A DNA stretch of 64,000 nt, from assembly GCA_027924585.1 (NCBI GenBank), contig BSBM01000319.1, positions 6,105,001 to 6,169,000 of the forward strand, given 5' to 3'. This document shows positions 46,021-58,409 of this stretch, piece by piece. The DNA is from Larix kaempferi. Its lineage: Eukaryota > Streptophyta > Pinopsida > Pinales > Pinaceae. The number at the start of each line of letters is the position of its first letter. The first letter of the stretch is position 1. The notes under the pieces were generated by a model that saw only the letters and a program-made list of their open reading frames with translations, made no database searches and was not told the DNA's origin. The position numbers and the translations under genes are program-made.

Positions 46021-46869
46021 ATATATTAGTGAAGGTAAGATAAGCAAAGGAGGAGAAAATTCCATCATAGAAGAGGCTCCATAGTGGTAGGCTAGGGAAT
46101 GTGACGAGTTGAAGGGATCATCTAGGGAGAGAGACCAAAGAAGAGATAGTTGATCCTAACTAGGGAAGGGTTATCTTGAGTAGGTTTGTATAGAAGATAG
46201 TGACCTAGGAAGGAACATCGCATCGATAATGCAGCTAAATCAAAGTATGCAAAGGAGAAAGGGAGATGGTATAAGATTTCCCCAAGTTCCTAATGGGCAA
46301 GGGAATGGAGAGAAGGATGGAAAAGAGCATGTGAAACCAGTACTAGGGGAAGGAAAGAGTAGGACTATGGAACACTAAGATCTACCAAGATAGGAAGTGG
46401 GGAAAGGATAGAAGGATTAAAAAGAGAACGAGAAACTAGGACTTGGCGAAAGAAAGAGTAGGACTATGGAATACTAAGTACTACCAAGCTAGGAAGTGTC
46501 TAGAGCTAACAATGAGTGGTTCAAGATAGCCCCATAAAAGTCCCATTTGAGACGGGGCTGCATTCAACTTAATAAATCCAAGTTAAAAGATGGGGCCCTT
46601 CCAATATTAGCAAAGGTCATCTCAGACAACTAGTGGGAAGTTGAGGAAGGGGGTGAAGGGAAATAGAACAAGTAGCTATGAAGGACATGGAAGAGAAGGA
46701 TCAAGTAATCCAAAATTTGTTTAGAGGAAACAAGGCATTTTAGGTGAATATGGATATGAGGAGGGTTGAGAAGGAAACAAAGCATCCTTAGTGGTCAACC
46801 TCTTATCAATTTTAAGGTCTCCTAGATAAGGTTTGATCTCTATATCTCAAGGAGTCATGTTGACGGATC

Positions 46870-47947
46870 TTATAAAATGAAAGGGAACCTTAGGGGAATC
46901 GGGAGGCACATGGACCCATGCTTATGATGAGGGGAGTGCTCTAAATTATTTTGATGTAGACTCAGGTTACAATGAAGGTGTGTTGTCAATATATTTAGGA
47001 GGATGAGCTTGTCTTGCAAGGAAATCACGTTGAGATGTGATGCCTTGTTTACAAGTAGTGAATCATTGAGAAGTAAGAGCCTGGATTGGAGAAGATCATC
47101 AACCTTTCTCAAAAGGGAAAGAGTGTTTATGTTGAAGGACACAACATTCCTCTGTGTTGTGAGTGTTTCTCTTATGATACTTGCACCACTTATCTAAGCT
47201 AGGGAAAGGGTCAATGCTTGAATCACTGTGATTAGTTTTATGAAGACTTATCTTGGGAGAGGGAGTCTCGTTTTTATCTCGCCACTTTGTATATAAGTCT
47301 ATAGAGGATGGGGTCTTTGAGGTAATATTGGAGGTAAATATTCGTGAACTTGTTAAGGAGGGAAAATATCCTAAGAGAGTATTTAAGGTCTGCAAATTCT
47401 CTAATGATTATTTCTTCAATTTGTTTCATTTAGGACATGAGTTCATCACAAGTCATATATGAGGTGGAAATGTTATGTTTATTTGGTTAGGAAGGGGACC
47501 AGTTGCATGATGAACTTGGTTAGGGACAATGAAGGGTGTGATATTAGGATAAAGTGGAGGGTATCCTCTATGGCTGACTTGGTTCACATAGTATGGAATA
47601 GGTCATCTTATGTTGCAAGGTTGGATTGGAATTGTAAGAGTACTTGGGTAGCTATCAGGAGGTATGCTATGAATACTCTTTTGAGTGAGATGAGATACAT
47701 TGGACATTTTTTTAGGATAAAGTTCATTGACCCCAATATGCGCAGATTTAGGGAGAAATGTGTTGAAAGGAGGGAAAGAAAACAACTCCATAGTCCCAAG
47801 GGTAAATGAAGAGACGGAAGAGAGAAGGGAGGTAATATTCTTCACTCGAGAAAAGGGGTGGGAACTTTCCAATGGTGTTTCCAAAATGTAGAGTATGAAT
47901 GGATTCATTTTACTACACACAACATGAGGGTAGTGATGGAGGACCAC
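46870..47947 (-). pseudogene. Gypsy Gag remnant
   Basis: Minus-strand pieces 47947-47603, 47395-47099 and 47142-46870. A Pro/Asn-rich linker (ITPFIVPNQVHHATGPLPNQ) leads to PSLDKWCKYHKRNTHNTEEC, the CX3HX4HX4C-like knuckle common in plant Tat/Athila-type Gag. Frames are broken, and the capsid part is not recognisable. Confidence 0.6.
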
Positions 47948-48570
47948 CTAAGTAAATAGACGCTACTAAAAGGGGGAAAGAAGAGAGTGGAGTCACCACT
48001 TATTTTTAGGGCTAAGATGATAAATCGTAAGGTAAAACAAAAGAGGGTAAAAATAGGAGGGAAATCAACTAGATTACTTAGAACCTTAAGATCTTATTAA
48101 TGATAACCTGGGGTTGTAGGTGATTAGGTTAATTTGATTAGGTTTCAAATCAAGTTTTACCATTAAATTAATATGAGTAAATATAATAGCTATAGGGTTA
48201 ATTAACTAGAAATTCTTTTAATGAACTAGAAATCTGAATGCTACTAATGAGGGCAAAGAGAACTTAGATGAAATTCATTGTTATCCAGATGATGAACCTC
48301 CCTACACTAAAGTGGAGAGTTGTTAATGTCCTCTAAAATGGATCTATCTTGGAATGCCCTACACACTCAACTCCAAATTCCTACAAAACAAGACTTCCCA
48401 TTCTTCCTTTTTTCTCTTCTCTTGATCATTATATCTTTCCCCGTTTTGATGATGGATCACATATCACTGATCCAAAATGTTGACCTAAAATTTTCGAACA
48501 CGATGAATCCAAAAGCCATTAATAACAAGACTTCCCATGATCTCATATATATATATATATATAACCAGTA

Positions 48571-48895
48571 AAGACTATATCTATTGTTGCAATTAGAAAT
48601 CAATGAAATATTAAGAGTAGAGAGACTTTGCATCTTTAAAGAGGATGATACCTCCCTTTCCCTCATTGTGATGAAGCCTCTCTTAAGGTTGCAAGGTTGA
48701 AAATCCCTAAGGTATGAGTGGAAATATCCCAATAAAGATGCCCTATGTTAAATCAGTTAGACCTACAAGATTTGGGCCAAGTTACCTAAAGAAGTCCTTG
48801 TAGAGGTGCTAGCGATAACGGGTGGAAGTAGCACTAGAGATTTGAGAAAGGTGGAAGGATATCAATTACTAATCGAAGTGTGATTGTAAATTTGG
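48571..48895 (-). repeat. Diverged direct repeat, right copy (LTR-like)
   Basis: Partner of 44713-45060, preceded by an AT dinucleotide run (48545-48563). Confidence 0.55.
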
Positions 48896-50544
48896 TTTTT
48901 AAAGAAAAAAGAAATTGCAATAATTCAATAGACTTTGCAAAAATAAATTGAATGGTCTATATAGACAAAGAAGTGACTACAAATCATAGGAGAAATTTGG
49001 CTTAGTTGTTGGGCCACCCAAGTCATACAAAACAATTATGTGCCTTAGATTTGGTATAATGGTACCGTAGGTTTTCAGGTCCAAAATGGTCCTCTATGAC
49101 ACAACTTATGGATTGGCAGCCATGACACACTAGGAAAATCCATGGTACAGTCAACGCCAAGAGATCAATTACGTTTTAGAGAATTTGACTCGAATTGATA
49201 ATGTAAATAACAAATATAAAATGGGTTTGGGTGGCTATGGATCTAAATTAAGGCATACTAAGTGGTTATGAACCTAATAAAATGGTTTTCTCCCCTAACT
49301 AGACCCATGAAGTTAGGGAATAATCAAAATGAGTAAATCTAGCGACCAAGGGATAGAGATCAAAGGGAAAGAGGGACTTGCAAAACCCACCTAAGATCAA
49401 GAAACTTGAGTGAGCTCCCGCATCTATGCTAATATGAGAGGAGCTGCAAGAAGGTGATCCATCGTATTAAAGAAATAGTTTAATTTAAGTATCGTTCAAA
49501 AATATTTTCATGGTTCCTTTGAATATGGGTGGATTGTCCACTTGAAACAATGGGAAGTTTCATAAACTTTCACACAGTTCAATTACATTAACTTAAACAC
49601 TACTAATTATCGTATCTTCAATGGTTGGATCATGCATAAATAGAGCACATGTGTGGACCACATAATGATAAGGTACCTTCGGGTGGGTAAGTATATGTGA
49701 GTATCCAATTGTGAATTTCATATTATATTAACTTTCATATCCTCTACACCCATCTATTACATCTCTATCTCTCTCTCAATTTCTGCAAATTGTTCTTTCA
49801 TGGTGATGATTTTTTCATCTTCAAATTCCTGGTTAATTAGAAGCAATGGAGAAAAAAACATAAGAGTTGGAAATCTTGAATGTGAGAATGGTGAGAATTG
49901 CATGATTTCACATTAGCTGGGAGGATGAAGTACTCTTATATTTCCCATAGTGATTGTATTCATTCCTACTCAAATAACTACACAAGGTAGAATTCTTGCC
50001 AACCTTCTACACACACTTAATGGTTGGTTTTTGAAGTCAATGGAGGTGGATAGATTCATTTGAGTCACATGATGGAAAAGAGATGAAATCCTAAGCTAAC
50101 ACTGGGTTCTAGAGGATTACTTTTCTATACCCCCCATTCCTCTTCCCCACTAATGGAATCATAACCCCTCTCATGCTCAACATAGTCATATTAGACCATT
50201 ATATATTATATTCTAGCATCAATATTCACATAGCTTGAATTCACCATGGAAATCCTACCACACATTCTCTAGTAATATATGTATAACATATGCATACCTA
50301 GCTATTCACTAGTCAAGCCTTGGCCTTGAAATTTGCATTAGGAATCTATACAAACATATTTACATCATTTAGAGACTGATTCGTTTATTTAAGATCACAT
50401 GGATTGACTCCTGTAATTATAATGACTCATTTTAAATTTATGCATAAATTGTTCTTTCATGTATCAAAGCTGGTGTATTACATTCCCATCCCCATTAGAA
50501 TAACACCAACCTCGATACAACTTGAGATTAGAACAAAAAAGGTT
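48896..50544. other. No gene seen
   Basis: AT-rich sequence without convincing frames. Being downstream (minus sense) of the chromovirus pol, it may contain that element's 3' end and LTR, but no LTR pair was found. Confidence 0.4.
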
Positions 50545-50720
50545 ATGTCTCCTTCGTGGCATCCTCCAGTGTCCATGTAACCTCATCAAGGCCAAAGTGC
50601 TTCCATTGCATCGTTGTCTGTCTGATGGCTCACTTCTCAAGCAGTTTTACTTTCTTGTCCATGATGCATAGTGACTTTGTTTCAAACTCTCCCTCTTGTT
50701 CCACCTGGATCATAGCCTAA
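50545..50720 (-). pseudogene. Chromodomain at integrase C-terminus
   Basis: The minus strand reads IMDKKVKLLEK, a stop, AIRQTTMQWKHFGLDEVTWT and LED. This is the QWKHxxxxEATWExE signature of the chromodomain that targets such elements to heterochromatin. Confidence 0.8.
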
Positions 50721-50779
50721 TAAATCATGCAGATAGGACCATATACACATTTCTTAATCAAGGAAACATGGAAACATTG

Positions 50780-51520
50780 TGATCTCTAATGTTAGTAGGG
50801 AATGCATAACTATTTGCAAATGGCCCTATTTTATTGAGGACTTCAGATGGTCCACAATATCTATGTTCCAACATGACACATGTTCCAAGTTTCAAACAAA
50901 TTTAGTATGCCTTCAATCTAATGAAATCATGATCCCCGACATTGAATTCTATGATCACTCTATGCTTATCAACATAATTTTTCTATGTCTTGGGTTTTCT
51001 TCAAATTTTACATGATCCTAGCAATTTCTTGTTTCATTTCCTTAAGCATTTTTATCCAAAGCACAATTTTGTGTACTATATTATCCTAGCTTTCTGGAGT
51101 ACTAAGTCTTCTTCAATATAACTCCTAAAATGGACTCATCCTCAATTATGCATAATGTGCATCATTGTATGCATACTCCACCAAGTTCAAATAGTCTCCC
51201 CAATTGGATGGTTTATCCATCCCATACATGTGAAACATGTCTTCAATCACTAAAATCAACCTTTCAATCTACCCATTTTTTTGTGAATTATAAGCAACAC
51301 TAAAATTCAAGTTGATACCAAATCTTAAATGAGACTCTTCCCAAATTTGGAAGTAAACTTTTACCCCGTTAGGTACAATTGCATTAGGTGCCCCATGCAA
51401 TCTAAATCTCTCTCTGATAAATATTTTTTCAATGTGTGTAGCCTTATGAATAGATTTAATAAGAATAAAATGAGTTGCATCGATCAATTTATCTAGTACA
51501 AAAAATGATATAATCATGTT
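50780..51520 (-). pseudogene. Integrase of chromovirus
   Basis: The open piece 51517-51269 reads DKLIDATHFILIKSIHKATH, IFIRERFRLHGAPNAIV, then NLNFSVAYNSQKNG, where YHPQTDG is expected. It continues into the C-terminal domain, DHDFIRLKAY, LGTCVMLEHRYCGPSEVLNK and IGPFANSYAFP, near 50950-50800. Catalytic residues are partly replaced (the second Asp is lost in IVPNG). Confidence 0.85.
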
Positions 51521-52099
51521 GCCTTACCATTCTCAGAAGTGTTGTAATCAAATCCATTGTTATTATTTGTTATGCCCATTCTAGATGCGGCAGAGGTTGT
51601 AACAATCCATTTGGATGTTGATGCTTAGCCTTGACTTGTTGTCATTCCTTACATCTAGCAATAAATTTCTTCATCCCATGCCAAAAGTATTTCCCCTTCA
51701 CTATAGCGGTCATTTTCTAGTAGCTTTCATAGCTAGAATATGGTTTTTATGTATCTCATCCATGAGAATTCTAAACTATCAAGAGGTGGGAATATACTCC
51801 ATCGTCAATCAATTGATATATGTCATACCTCTTCTTTAATTTCTCTATTCGTGATCCATCTTAAAGTATATTGTTCATATTCAGTGAGGGAACCAATAAC
51901 TCTCTTCTTCAAATCTAATTTGAAAATGCTATAAACTTTGACGTGAATCTATCCACAAGGTGCATTGACATCGTTATTCTATTTTCATTTTATGTGTTTG
52001 AATCTCAAAATAAAAATAACATAGAAATTCCAATCTTCTTTCTTGCCCAACATTTAACATTGACTGGTCAAATAAATACTTAAGGCTATTATGATTAGT

Positions 52100-53180
52100 T
52101 CAAAGATCAAATATCCCACCCATCAAGTAGTGTCTCCACTTTTTTAGAGCATGAACTATTGCAACAAGTTCTAATTCATGAGCAACATAGTGTTTCTTTT
52201 GTTCCTTCAACTTATGGGACTCATAACACAATACATAGTTATCTTTCAATAGAAATCCACCAATTCCTTTAATGAAAGCATCAATGCACACTATAAAATC
52301 TATATGTGGATCTACAAATTTTATAATTAGAGAACTGGTGAGGAGATTTTTCAATAGCCAAATTTTTTCCTCACATTGTTGGGACCATTAAAACTTCTTT
52401 CCTTTTCGTGCAAGTAAGTGATTGGGAAAGCAATTTTGTAAAAAAAACTCTATAAATCTTTGATAATAACCAACAAGACTCATGAAAGATCCCACATCTA
52501 TTATATATCTTGGAGTGATCCAAATCAATGTGACCTCAATATTTTTCAAATCTATGATATTCCCTCTTTAAAAATAACGGGGCCTAAATAATTGATCTAG
52601 TCTTGATAAAAATAACTCTTTCTTGGTTTTGCATACAACTTATGTTCTCTTAGTACATGTAAACCCATCCTCAAGTGGCTCTCATGCTCTTCTTCATCCA
52701 TAGAATAAATTATTATATCATCAAGAAAAACAAGTACATAATTGTCCAAGTACTCACTTGAATCATTGTTCATTAGGAACATGAATGTCATTGGTGCATT
52801 TGTGAGACCAAATAGAACCGCTACAAATTTATATTGTCCATACCTTATTCTAAATGCTTATTTGTGGATTTATGTCATTAATTCTGACTTGATGATCTCT
52901 CAATAATAAATTTTTAAGAGTAATTTTTCCCCTCATTTCGTCAAACAATCAACAATTCGAGATAATGGATACTTGTTTTTCACTTTGAATTTATTCAATT
53001 GCATGTAGTTGATACACAAGCTAACAATGCCATTTTGTTTTCACAACTAACATATGTGCTCCCCATGGAGACATATGTGACCAAATGCATCTCTTTTCCA
53101 TAAACTCTTGCAATTGCATGTTTAGCTCTACTAATTATGGGGTACTCATCCTAAAAGAGGTCTTGGACACTTGTGTTTCT
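52100..53180 (-). pseudogene. RT and RNase H of chromovirus
   Basis: From ~53180: [37 protein letters not shown], a scrambled middle, then MTFMFLMNNDSSEYLD and YVLVFLDDIIIYSMDEEEHE (LDD catalytic pair kept) at 52791-52597. RNase H: FIVCIDAFIKGIGGFLL, VLCYESHKLKEQKKHYVAHE and IVHALKKWRHYLMG (52354-52100). Clearly Ty3/gypsy; inactive. Confidence 0.88.
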
Positions 53181-53399
53181 CTAGGTACAAGGTTAATTGA
53201 GAAATCAATGTCCCTCTTTAAAGAAATTCCTAACACTCCAACTGAAAATACATCAATGAAATCATGTTGCAATATGGGATGGTATCCAAACTTTGAACCT
53301 TTGTATTATGTTGAATCCAATATGTACATTGCATACAATAGGCATTACTTTCTAAAAAAAAATCTTATGTTGCAATGCTGAAATTTTCTTGACAGAGAT

Positions 53400-53760
53400 A
53401 GCCTTTGGAATGCTTCTTATTATCCTTGAGTTTCCATATTTAACAACACAATCTAAAGTTGTGGTGTATCAGTCAAGTTTAAATCGATGTGATTCCAACC
53501 AATCCATACCAATGAGGACATCATAAGAACCAAGAGGAAGAATGTTCAAGTTTTATTATGAAGAGAATCCATTCAAATCTAGTGGAAAACTCTCCATCAT
53601 TTGAGTAGTTTTTATTGGTTCCAATCGCTCGCTAGACTAACGTTGACTTTCAATGCTTGCATTTCTTAGGTGCACAAGTTTTGACTTTAGGAGTAACATC
53701 ACTGTGACTAGATTCCATATCAATTAAAATGGAAATGGATTATTTGGCAATCTTACCATC
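53400..53760 (-). pseudogene. Protease remnant of chromovirus
   Basis: The minus strand shows SILIDMESSHSDV (in place of LIDSGATHSFI) and KVKTCAPKKCKH, followed by decayed sequence leading to RT. Placement rests mainly on position. Confidence 0.5.
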
Positions 53761-54316
53761 AGCTCTAACCATGGTATATTGATGATATGCCTAGCAATGT
53801 TCAAATGTAGCATACATCCAAGGAACCACATGTAGTATGCCCAAGCCCAACAATCCAAAACCACCTAAGACAAAGCATTAATTATCTCATTCTTATATTG
53901 ATATGATATCACAATTTTAATCTTCTTAGTAGATTGGCAAAGTAGATGTGGTATCTATTCATTATATACATGCACAACCAGCTCACACAACCTTCTTACA
54001 CAAGGTTAGAGCATACAGAGTTACTTCACAACTCTAATATATATGGCACTCAATTTTGTAGGAAAAATTATGATTATAATTCTATTCAAATTTACACCTT
54101 TATCCTAAATTTAATATATATATATATATATATATATTCATCACGTCAGAGGTAATATTCACTATATTTAATTTTTTGGTAGAAAATAAATGGATGACAT
54201 GTATTATGCAAAATGTAATTTTGTTATTATTAATAAAATTATGCTTTTTTTTCCAAGGAAAACAAATTGAAAACTTATTCATTAACAAAGAAGATGGATA
54301 TTGTCCACATTATTAA

Positions 54317-54396
54317 GGATCACTTTCTTGTACATGAAACACATGAATGCAAATATGGATCACTTTCTTGTGCATGAAACACATGAATGCAAATAT
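54317..54396 (+). repeat. 40 bp tandem duplication
   Basis: GGATCACTTTCTTGTACATG... and GGATCACTTTCTTGTGCATG..., two copies starting at 54317 and 54357. Confidence 0.9.
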
Positions 54397-54466
54397 GTTC
54401 ATTCATTTGTCCAACTCACTACTCCCTATCATTGCATTTATAAAAATAAAAATAATGGGTCTATAT

Positions 54467-54594
54467 AGCATGAGCTTCATGCACTCGCACAAGTTTTCTA
54501 AGACTATAGATTCCAAAGAGCCTAGTATATAGCATAAGCTTCATGGGTTCACACATATTTTCTAAGACTGTGGATTCCAAAGAGCTTGCACTCC
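54467..54594 (+). repeat. 64 bp tandem duplication
   Basis: AGCATGAGCTTCATG and AGCATAAGCTTCATG start two ~64 bp copies (54467, 54531), both containing TTTTCTAAGACT and GATTCCAAAGAGC. Confidence 0.85.
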
Positions 54595-56814
54595 ATAATC
54601 ACCACAACTCTACAATGTACAAGATTAGTCAAATGATGCATCCATTGTACAACTCCATTACTCTATTAAATACAATGGGCCCACATAGCATTATTATTGT
54701 GGGCTCATATGACAAGATGTTTTTGGAACCCCTTGTTGCAAAGAGTGTTCATTGCATAACCACTACAATCTTTCAAAACACATTGATAAGTTAATCTAAT
54801 TTTTGACATGAGTCCACAGTAATGTGTCTCTAACATATGAGATAACTGTAATTACAAATCATATTGTATCTAAGTCTTTTTGTGTATTAATTGACCAAGA
54901 ATTACAAGTCAATATGTAACTCACCTAGGGGATTGCCGAAAGTGCTAAGGTGGTCGGTAACTCGACTAGGGGATTGCCATATGGTCAATTTAAACTTCCT
55001 ATTGATTCCATCCACCAATTGTTAAAAATAGATATCAGTTATATCAAAACACCAAGCAACAACTACAATGATGCTTCACATGTGACTCCACCCTATTACA
55101 GCATACCAAGCATAATATGTCATAATATTACTCCCTTGAAACCTCGCAATCAAAAAGGTAAAAATTAAAGTTCATAAACTTGCAAATGCATCCTTGATCT
55201 AAATGAAATGTCCATTACTTATGCACATAGGAGACATAGACACAAATTTTGTTATGATCAAAATTACAACAAAAAAAACATAATATACATTAAGTACATC
55301 AAATATAGATGGGAAGACAGGTACATCATAATCATAATAATAATAATAAGGATAAATGGTGAAAGAACTCCTTAAATATTAGGAGAATAACTCCCAATAA
55401 CCATGAAACAATAATATCAAATGATTATATAGAATTTGTCTACATCAATAGCTAGAATAATATCTTATATCTTAATTCTCAGTCATTACTCATACTCATG
55501 TAGGCACAATTCCAAGCCAACCTACTATTTACTTATATAAGTCCCCTTTATTAGCTTGTAACATAACAATTCCCTTCCTTCCAGGAATGTTTCATGCTTA
55601 AAATATAAAATGAAACACATTTGTATGATCTTTGTAAGTCGCGATTGAATTCTTGTCATTCATAAACATCTATCCATACATGAAAAATCTTTATTAGTGT
55701 TAAAATTGATAGTCCGTCTTAATATAATTATTATTATGGTATCATATAATTGCTTCGACAACCATAAAATCCTCTCCTCTACTTTTAATTCCAAGTTTGT
55801 TCAAACCTTGCCGATTAGGTGTGGTTGTGGGTCATTGATAACATCATGCCATGTAGTTGTCCTTATTTTGATTCCATGAAAGTCATTGGTTTTGCAATCT
55901 ACTTCTCTTAAAATGTGGGTGTTGAAGTGTGCCTTACTATCTTGCTTATAGACTTTCTTGGCAATTTGGATGTCAATATAATTCAATTGTTGCAATGCTT
56001 GCTTTCTTAACTTCAAGCTTATTTTAAAACTATTTCTTTGGGTTATTCTCTCGTTCTATTTTATGTGCTTCCTCTTCATATACCTTTATTTTGGAGAGGA
56101 TATCATTGATTGCTTGAATTCTAGTTTTCATTTCTAGAGTCTACCTCTTCAAGCTAGATATCAACTTCTTTGAGTATCTTCATGTGATCATCATCATTTA
56201 TCTTCCTTGAAAACTGGTCTATAAGCATACATTATATATCAAATATATTCATAATTTCTACACTATGAAATTTGAACCTATAACTTGAACTTTTGTCTTT
56301 TCAACGAACATGGGCCTATCCTATTAGATCATTGAATATAGTTATGGGAAATTTGTAGCACTTTGTTATTTCTAACCTTAATCATCTTGTTCAAGTTTGT
56401 ATCCTAGTTCAACGACCAAGATGTTTGCCAATCAACACGAGATTCAGCAAAAAATTAACACTAGGAAACTATGTGATGAAATTTGACATTAAGTTTTAGA
56501 ACTATAAACTCCTCAAATTTTCAAAATTTTAATATATAAAAAATAAAATTCCATACCCTCATTAAAAATATTTGATACAAATTAAGAATATATAATAAAA
56601 ATAAAAAATGCATACCAAGATTAAACATATACTTAAAAAAAACATATCTTGTTTGAGAATTAAGAGTTTAATTTAGGTTTTATGAAATAGGGTTTTTCAT
56701 TTTTTACTTAAAATTTGAATTCAAATAGATTTAGTGAAAATTCAACGTGAAATTGGACTTAAAATTATGTTTCATGTTAGACTTGAAATTCAATTTTTGT
56801 GGAAGTTTAACAAA

Positions 56815-57212
56815 CTTAGAATTTCAAACTTGAAATTCTTCAAACTTATTGATTAAGCTTCTAACCAGTTCTTAAAGTACAAACTTTGAATTTCAAACTT
56901 ATGATTAAGCTTCTAACCAATCCTTGAAGTCAAACTTAATGATTAAGCTTCTAACCAGTCCTTAAAGTACAAACTTTGAATTTCAAACTTGAAATTCCTC
57001 AAGCTTAATCATTGAGCTTCTAACTAGTTCTTAAAGTACAAACTTTGAATTTCAAACTTGAAACTCCTCAAACTTATGATTAAGCTTCTAACCAATCCTT
57101 AAAGTCGAACTTAATCATTAACCTTCTAACTAGTCCTTAAAGTACAAACTTTGAATTTCAAACTTGAAATTCCTCAAACGATTAACCGTCTAACCAATCC
57201 TTAAAGTACAAA
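56815..57212 (+). repeat. Minisatellite with alternating short and long units
   Basis: About seven units built from GATTAAGCTTCTAACCAGTC, CTTAAAGTACAAACTTTGAA and TTTCAAACTTGAAATTCCTC. Short (~40 bp) and long (~72 bp) forms alternate, suggesting a higher-order unit. Non-coding. Confidence 0.85.
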
Positions 57213-57991
57213 CTTATACAGTTTATATCTCTTTATTCCCCATCTATATTTATTATATTTAGTACTTATTATATTATTTAGAATCGTTTAAACATTAACA
57301 AATGCTCTCATAACTATGATAGATGGTAAATGATATATTACCCATAACAAAATCATATAATAAACTATCTATGTTATTAAAATATACAAAAACTTAACCT
57401 AAAAGAGTATAGCAATTGATAATGAGTAATTGAATTGAGAAATTGTAAATGAAAAATCACAAGTTTCAAATCCCCGTAAGTACTTATATATATATATATA
57501 TTAAACATAAAAACAATATTAACATATGTATAAAAAAAGAAGTTAAAACTATCTATATCATTAAAATATGCTTTTAAAGATAATAAATTATATTTTATAA
57601 AGAATTTTAAACATTATAATAATAGCAATAATATAATATACATAATTATAATCCACTTCAATTCAATGCTATGTCGAGCATAATCTTACTAAGATCCACT
57701 CTATATTAACTTAAAGCATCGCCTTGAGAGGCATCAACATTGGCAGCATATGACGATGAAAACACATATGCAAACAATAATAAATCATCCTTCACATGCA
57801 TACGAATGTGAAAAAGAAACAAAGGAAACAAGCTCACTGCACTTCTATAACAGGTACTCTACAATAAATAAAGAGCGAAAAAGAAACAAAGGAAACAAGC
57901 TCACTGCACTTCTATAACGGGTACTCTACTATAAATAAAGAGCTGTTTTGAGCTGTCTTTGTTTAGATTAATAGAAGATGATTAATTATGA

Positions 57992-57999
57992 GTTATTAG
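57992..57999. repeat. 8 bp target duplication, left (GTTATTAG)
   Basis: Identical to 61398-61405. An 8 bp duplication is diagnostic of hAT insertion. Confidence 0.92.
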
Positions 58000-58025
58000 C
58001 TAAGAAACAGGATTCGTTCAAAATA

Positions 58026-58190
58026 GGGCAAGTGTCGTGTCCCTATCGAATCGGACACGATTCGACCTGAGGTCGTGTCCGATTCGATATTTCAGCGAAT
58101 CCTTTTTTCGGACACGCACTTTAGACGAGTCGGACACGAATTTGTAACGTGTCCCGACTGTCGGACACGCGTCCCTCAAACAGGACACGT
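58026..58190 (+). repeat. Left subterminal GTGTCC/GGACAC cluster
   Basis: Eight copies of CGTGTCC or its complement GGACACG in about 165 bases, in both orientations, often extended to TCGGACACG. Such arrays are the usual transposase binding sites of hAT elements. Confidence 0.85.
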
Positions 58191-58229
58191 TAAGCGCGCG
58201 AAAAAACAGGAAAGTGCGGCCGGGTAAGT

Positions 58230-58236
58230 TATAAAA
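58230..58236 (+). promoter_or_regulatory. Probable TATA box of transposase gene
   Basis: TATAAAA, 174 bases before the transposase ATG and just inside the left subterminal cluster. Confidence 0.55.
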
Positions 58237-58409
58237 CCAAATTTTGAGTTTCTTTTTATCATTTGCAAGGAAAGGAGTTGGCTAAGAGTGATTGTATGTG
58301 CAGGTGAAGGAGATTTGAAGGCGATTTGAAGGCTATCCAAGCAATTCCAAGTGCATTCCGGTGGATTTGTGGAGAGGATTGCAAGCTCAACCATCACACA
58401 ACAAAAGGA

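Larger units (their letters stand above)
44713..48895 (-). mobile_element. Old gypsy remnant between diverged direct repeats
   Basis: Segments 44713-45060 and 48571-48895 align along their length in the same orientation (shared blocks TATATCTA, AGAGTAGAGAGAC, GATGATGCCTCC/GATGATACCTCC, AAAGAAGTCC, AGAAGGATATCAATT/GGAAGGATATCAATT). They look like decayed LTR parts. A minus-strand Gag remnant lies between them. No RT or integrase is seen, so the element is internally deleted or non-autonomous. Confidence 0.5.
50545..53760 (-). mobile_element. Decayed chromovirus (Ty3/gypsy) pol
   Basis: Minus-strand order: protease (about 53760-53400), RT (53180-52590), RNase H (52354-52100), integrase (about 51520-50800), chromodomain (50720-50545). 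Motifs throughout match plant Tekay/Del-type chromoviruses. All frames are broken. Gag and LTRs were not recognised. Confidence 0.85.
53761..57999. other. No gene seen; AT-rich with minisatellites
   Basis: Only short chance frames. Contains an AT run (54112-54134), tandem duplications at 54317 and 54467, GATAATAAT-type microsatellites near 55330, and the 56815-57212 array. Part of the right side is the target flank of the hAT element. Confidence 0.4.

Noticed and set aside
58326-58409. N-terminal extension of the hAT transposase frame upstream of 58410
   Set aside because: The frame is open back to 58326, but the codon there is TTG and no ATG exists before 58410. A plant nuclear gene should start at the ATG at 58410.
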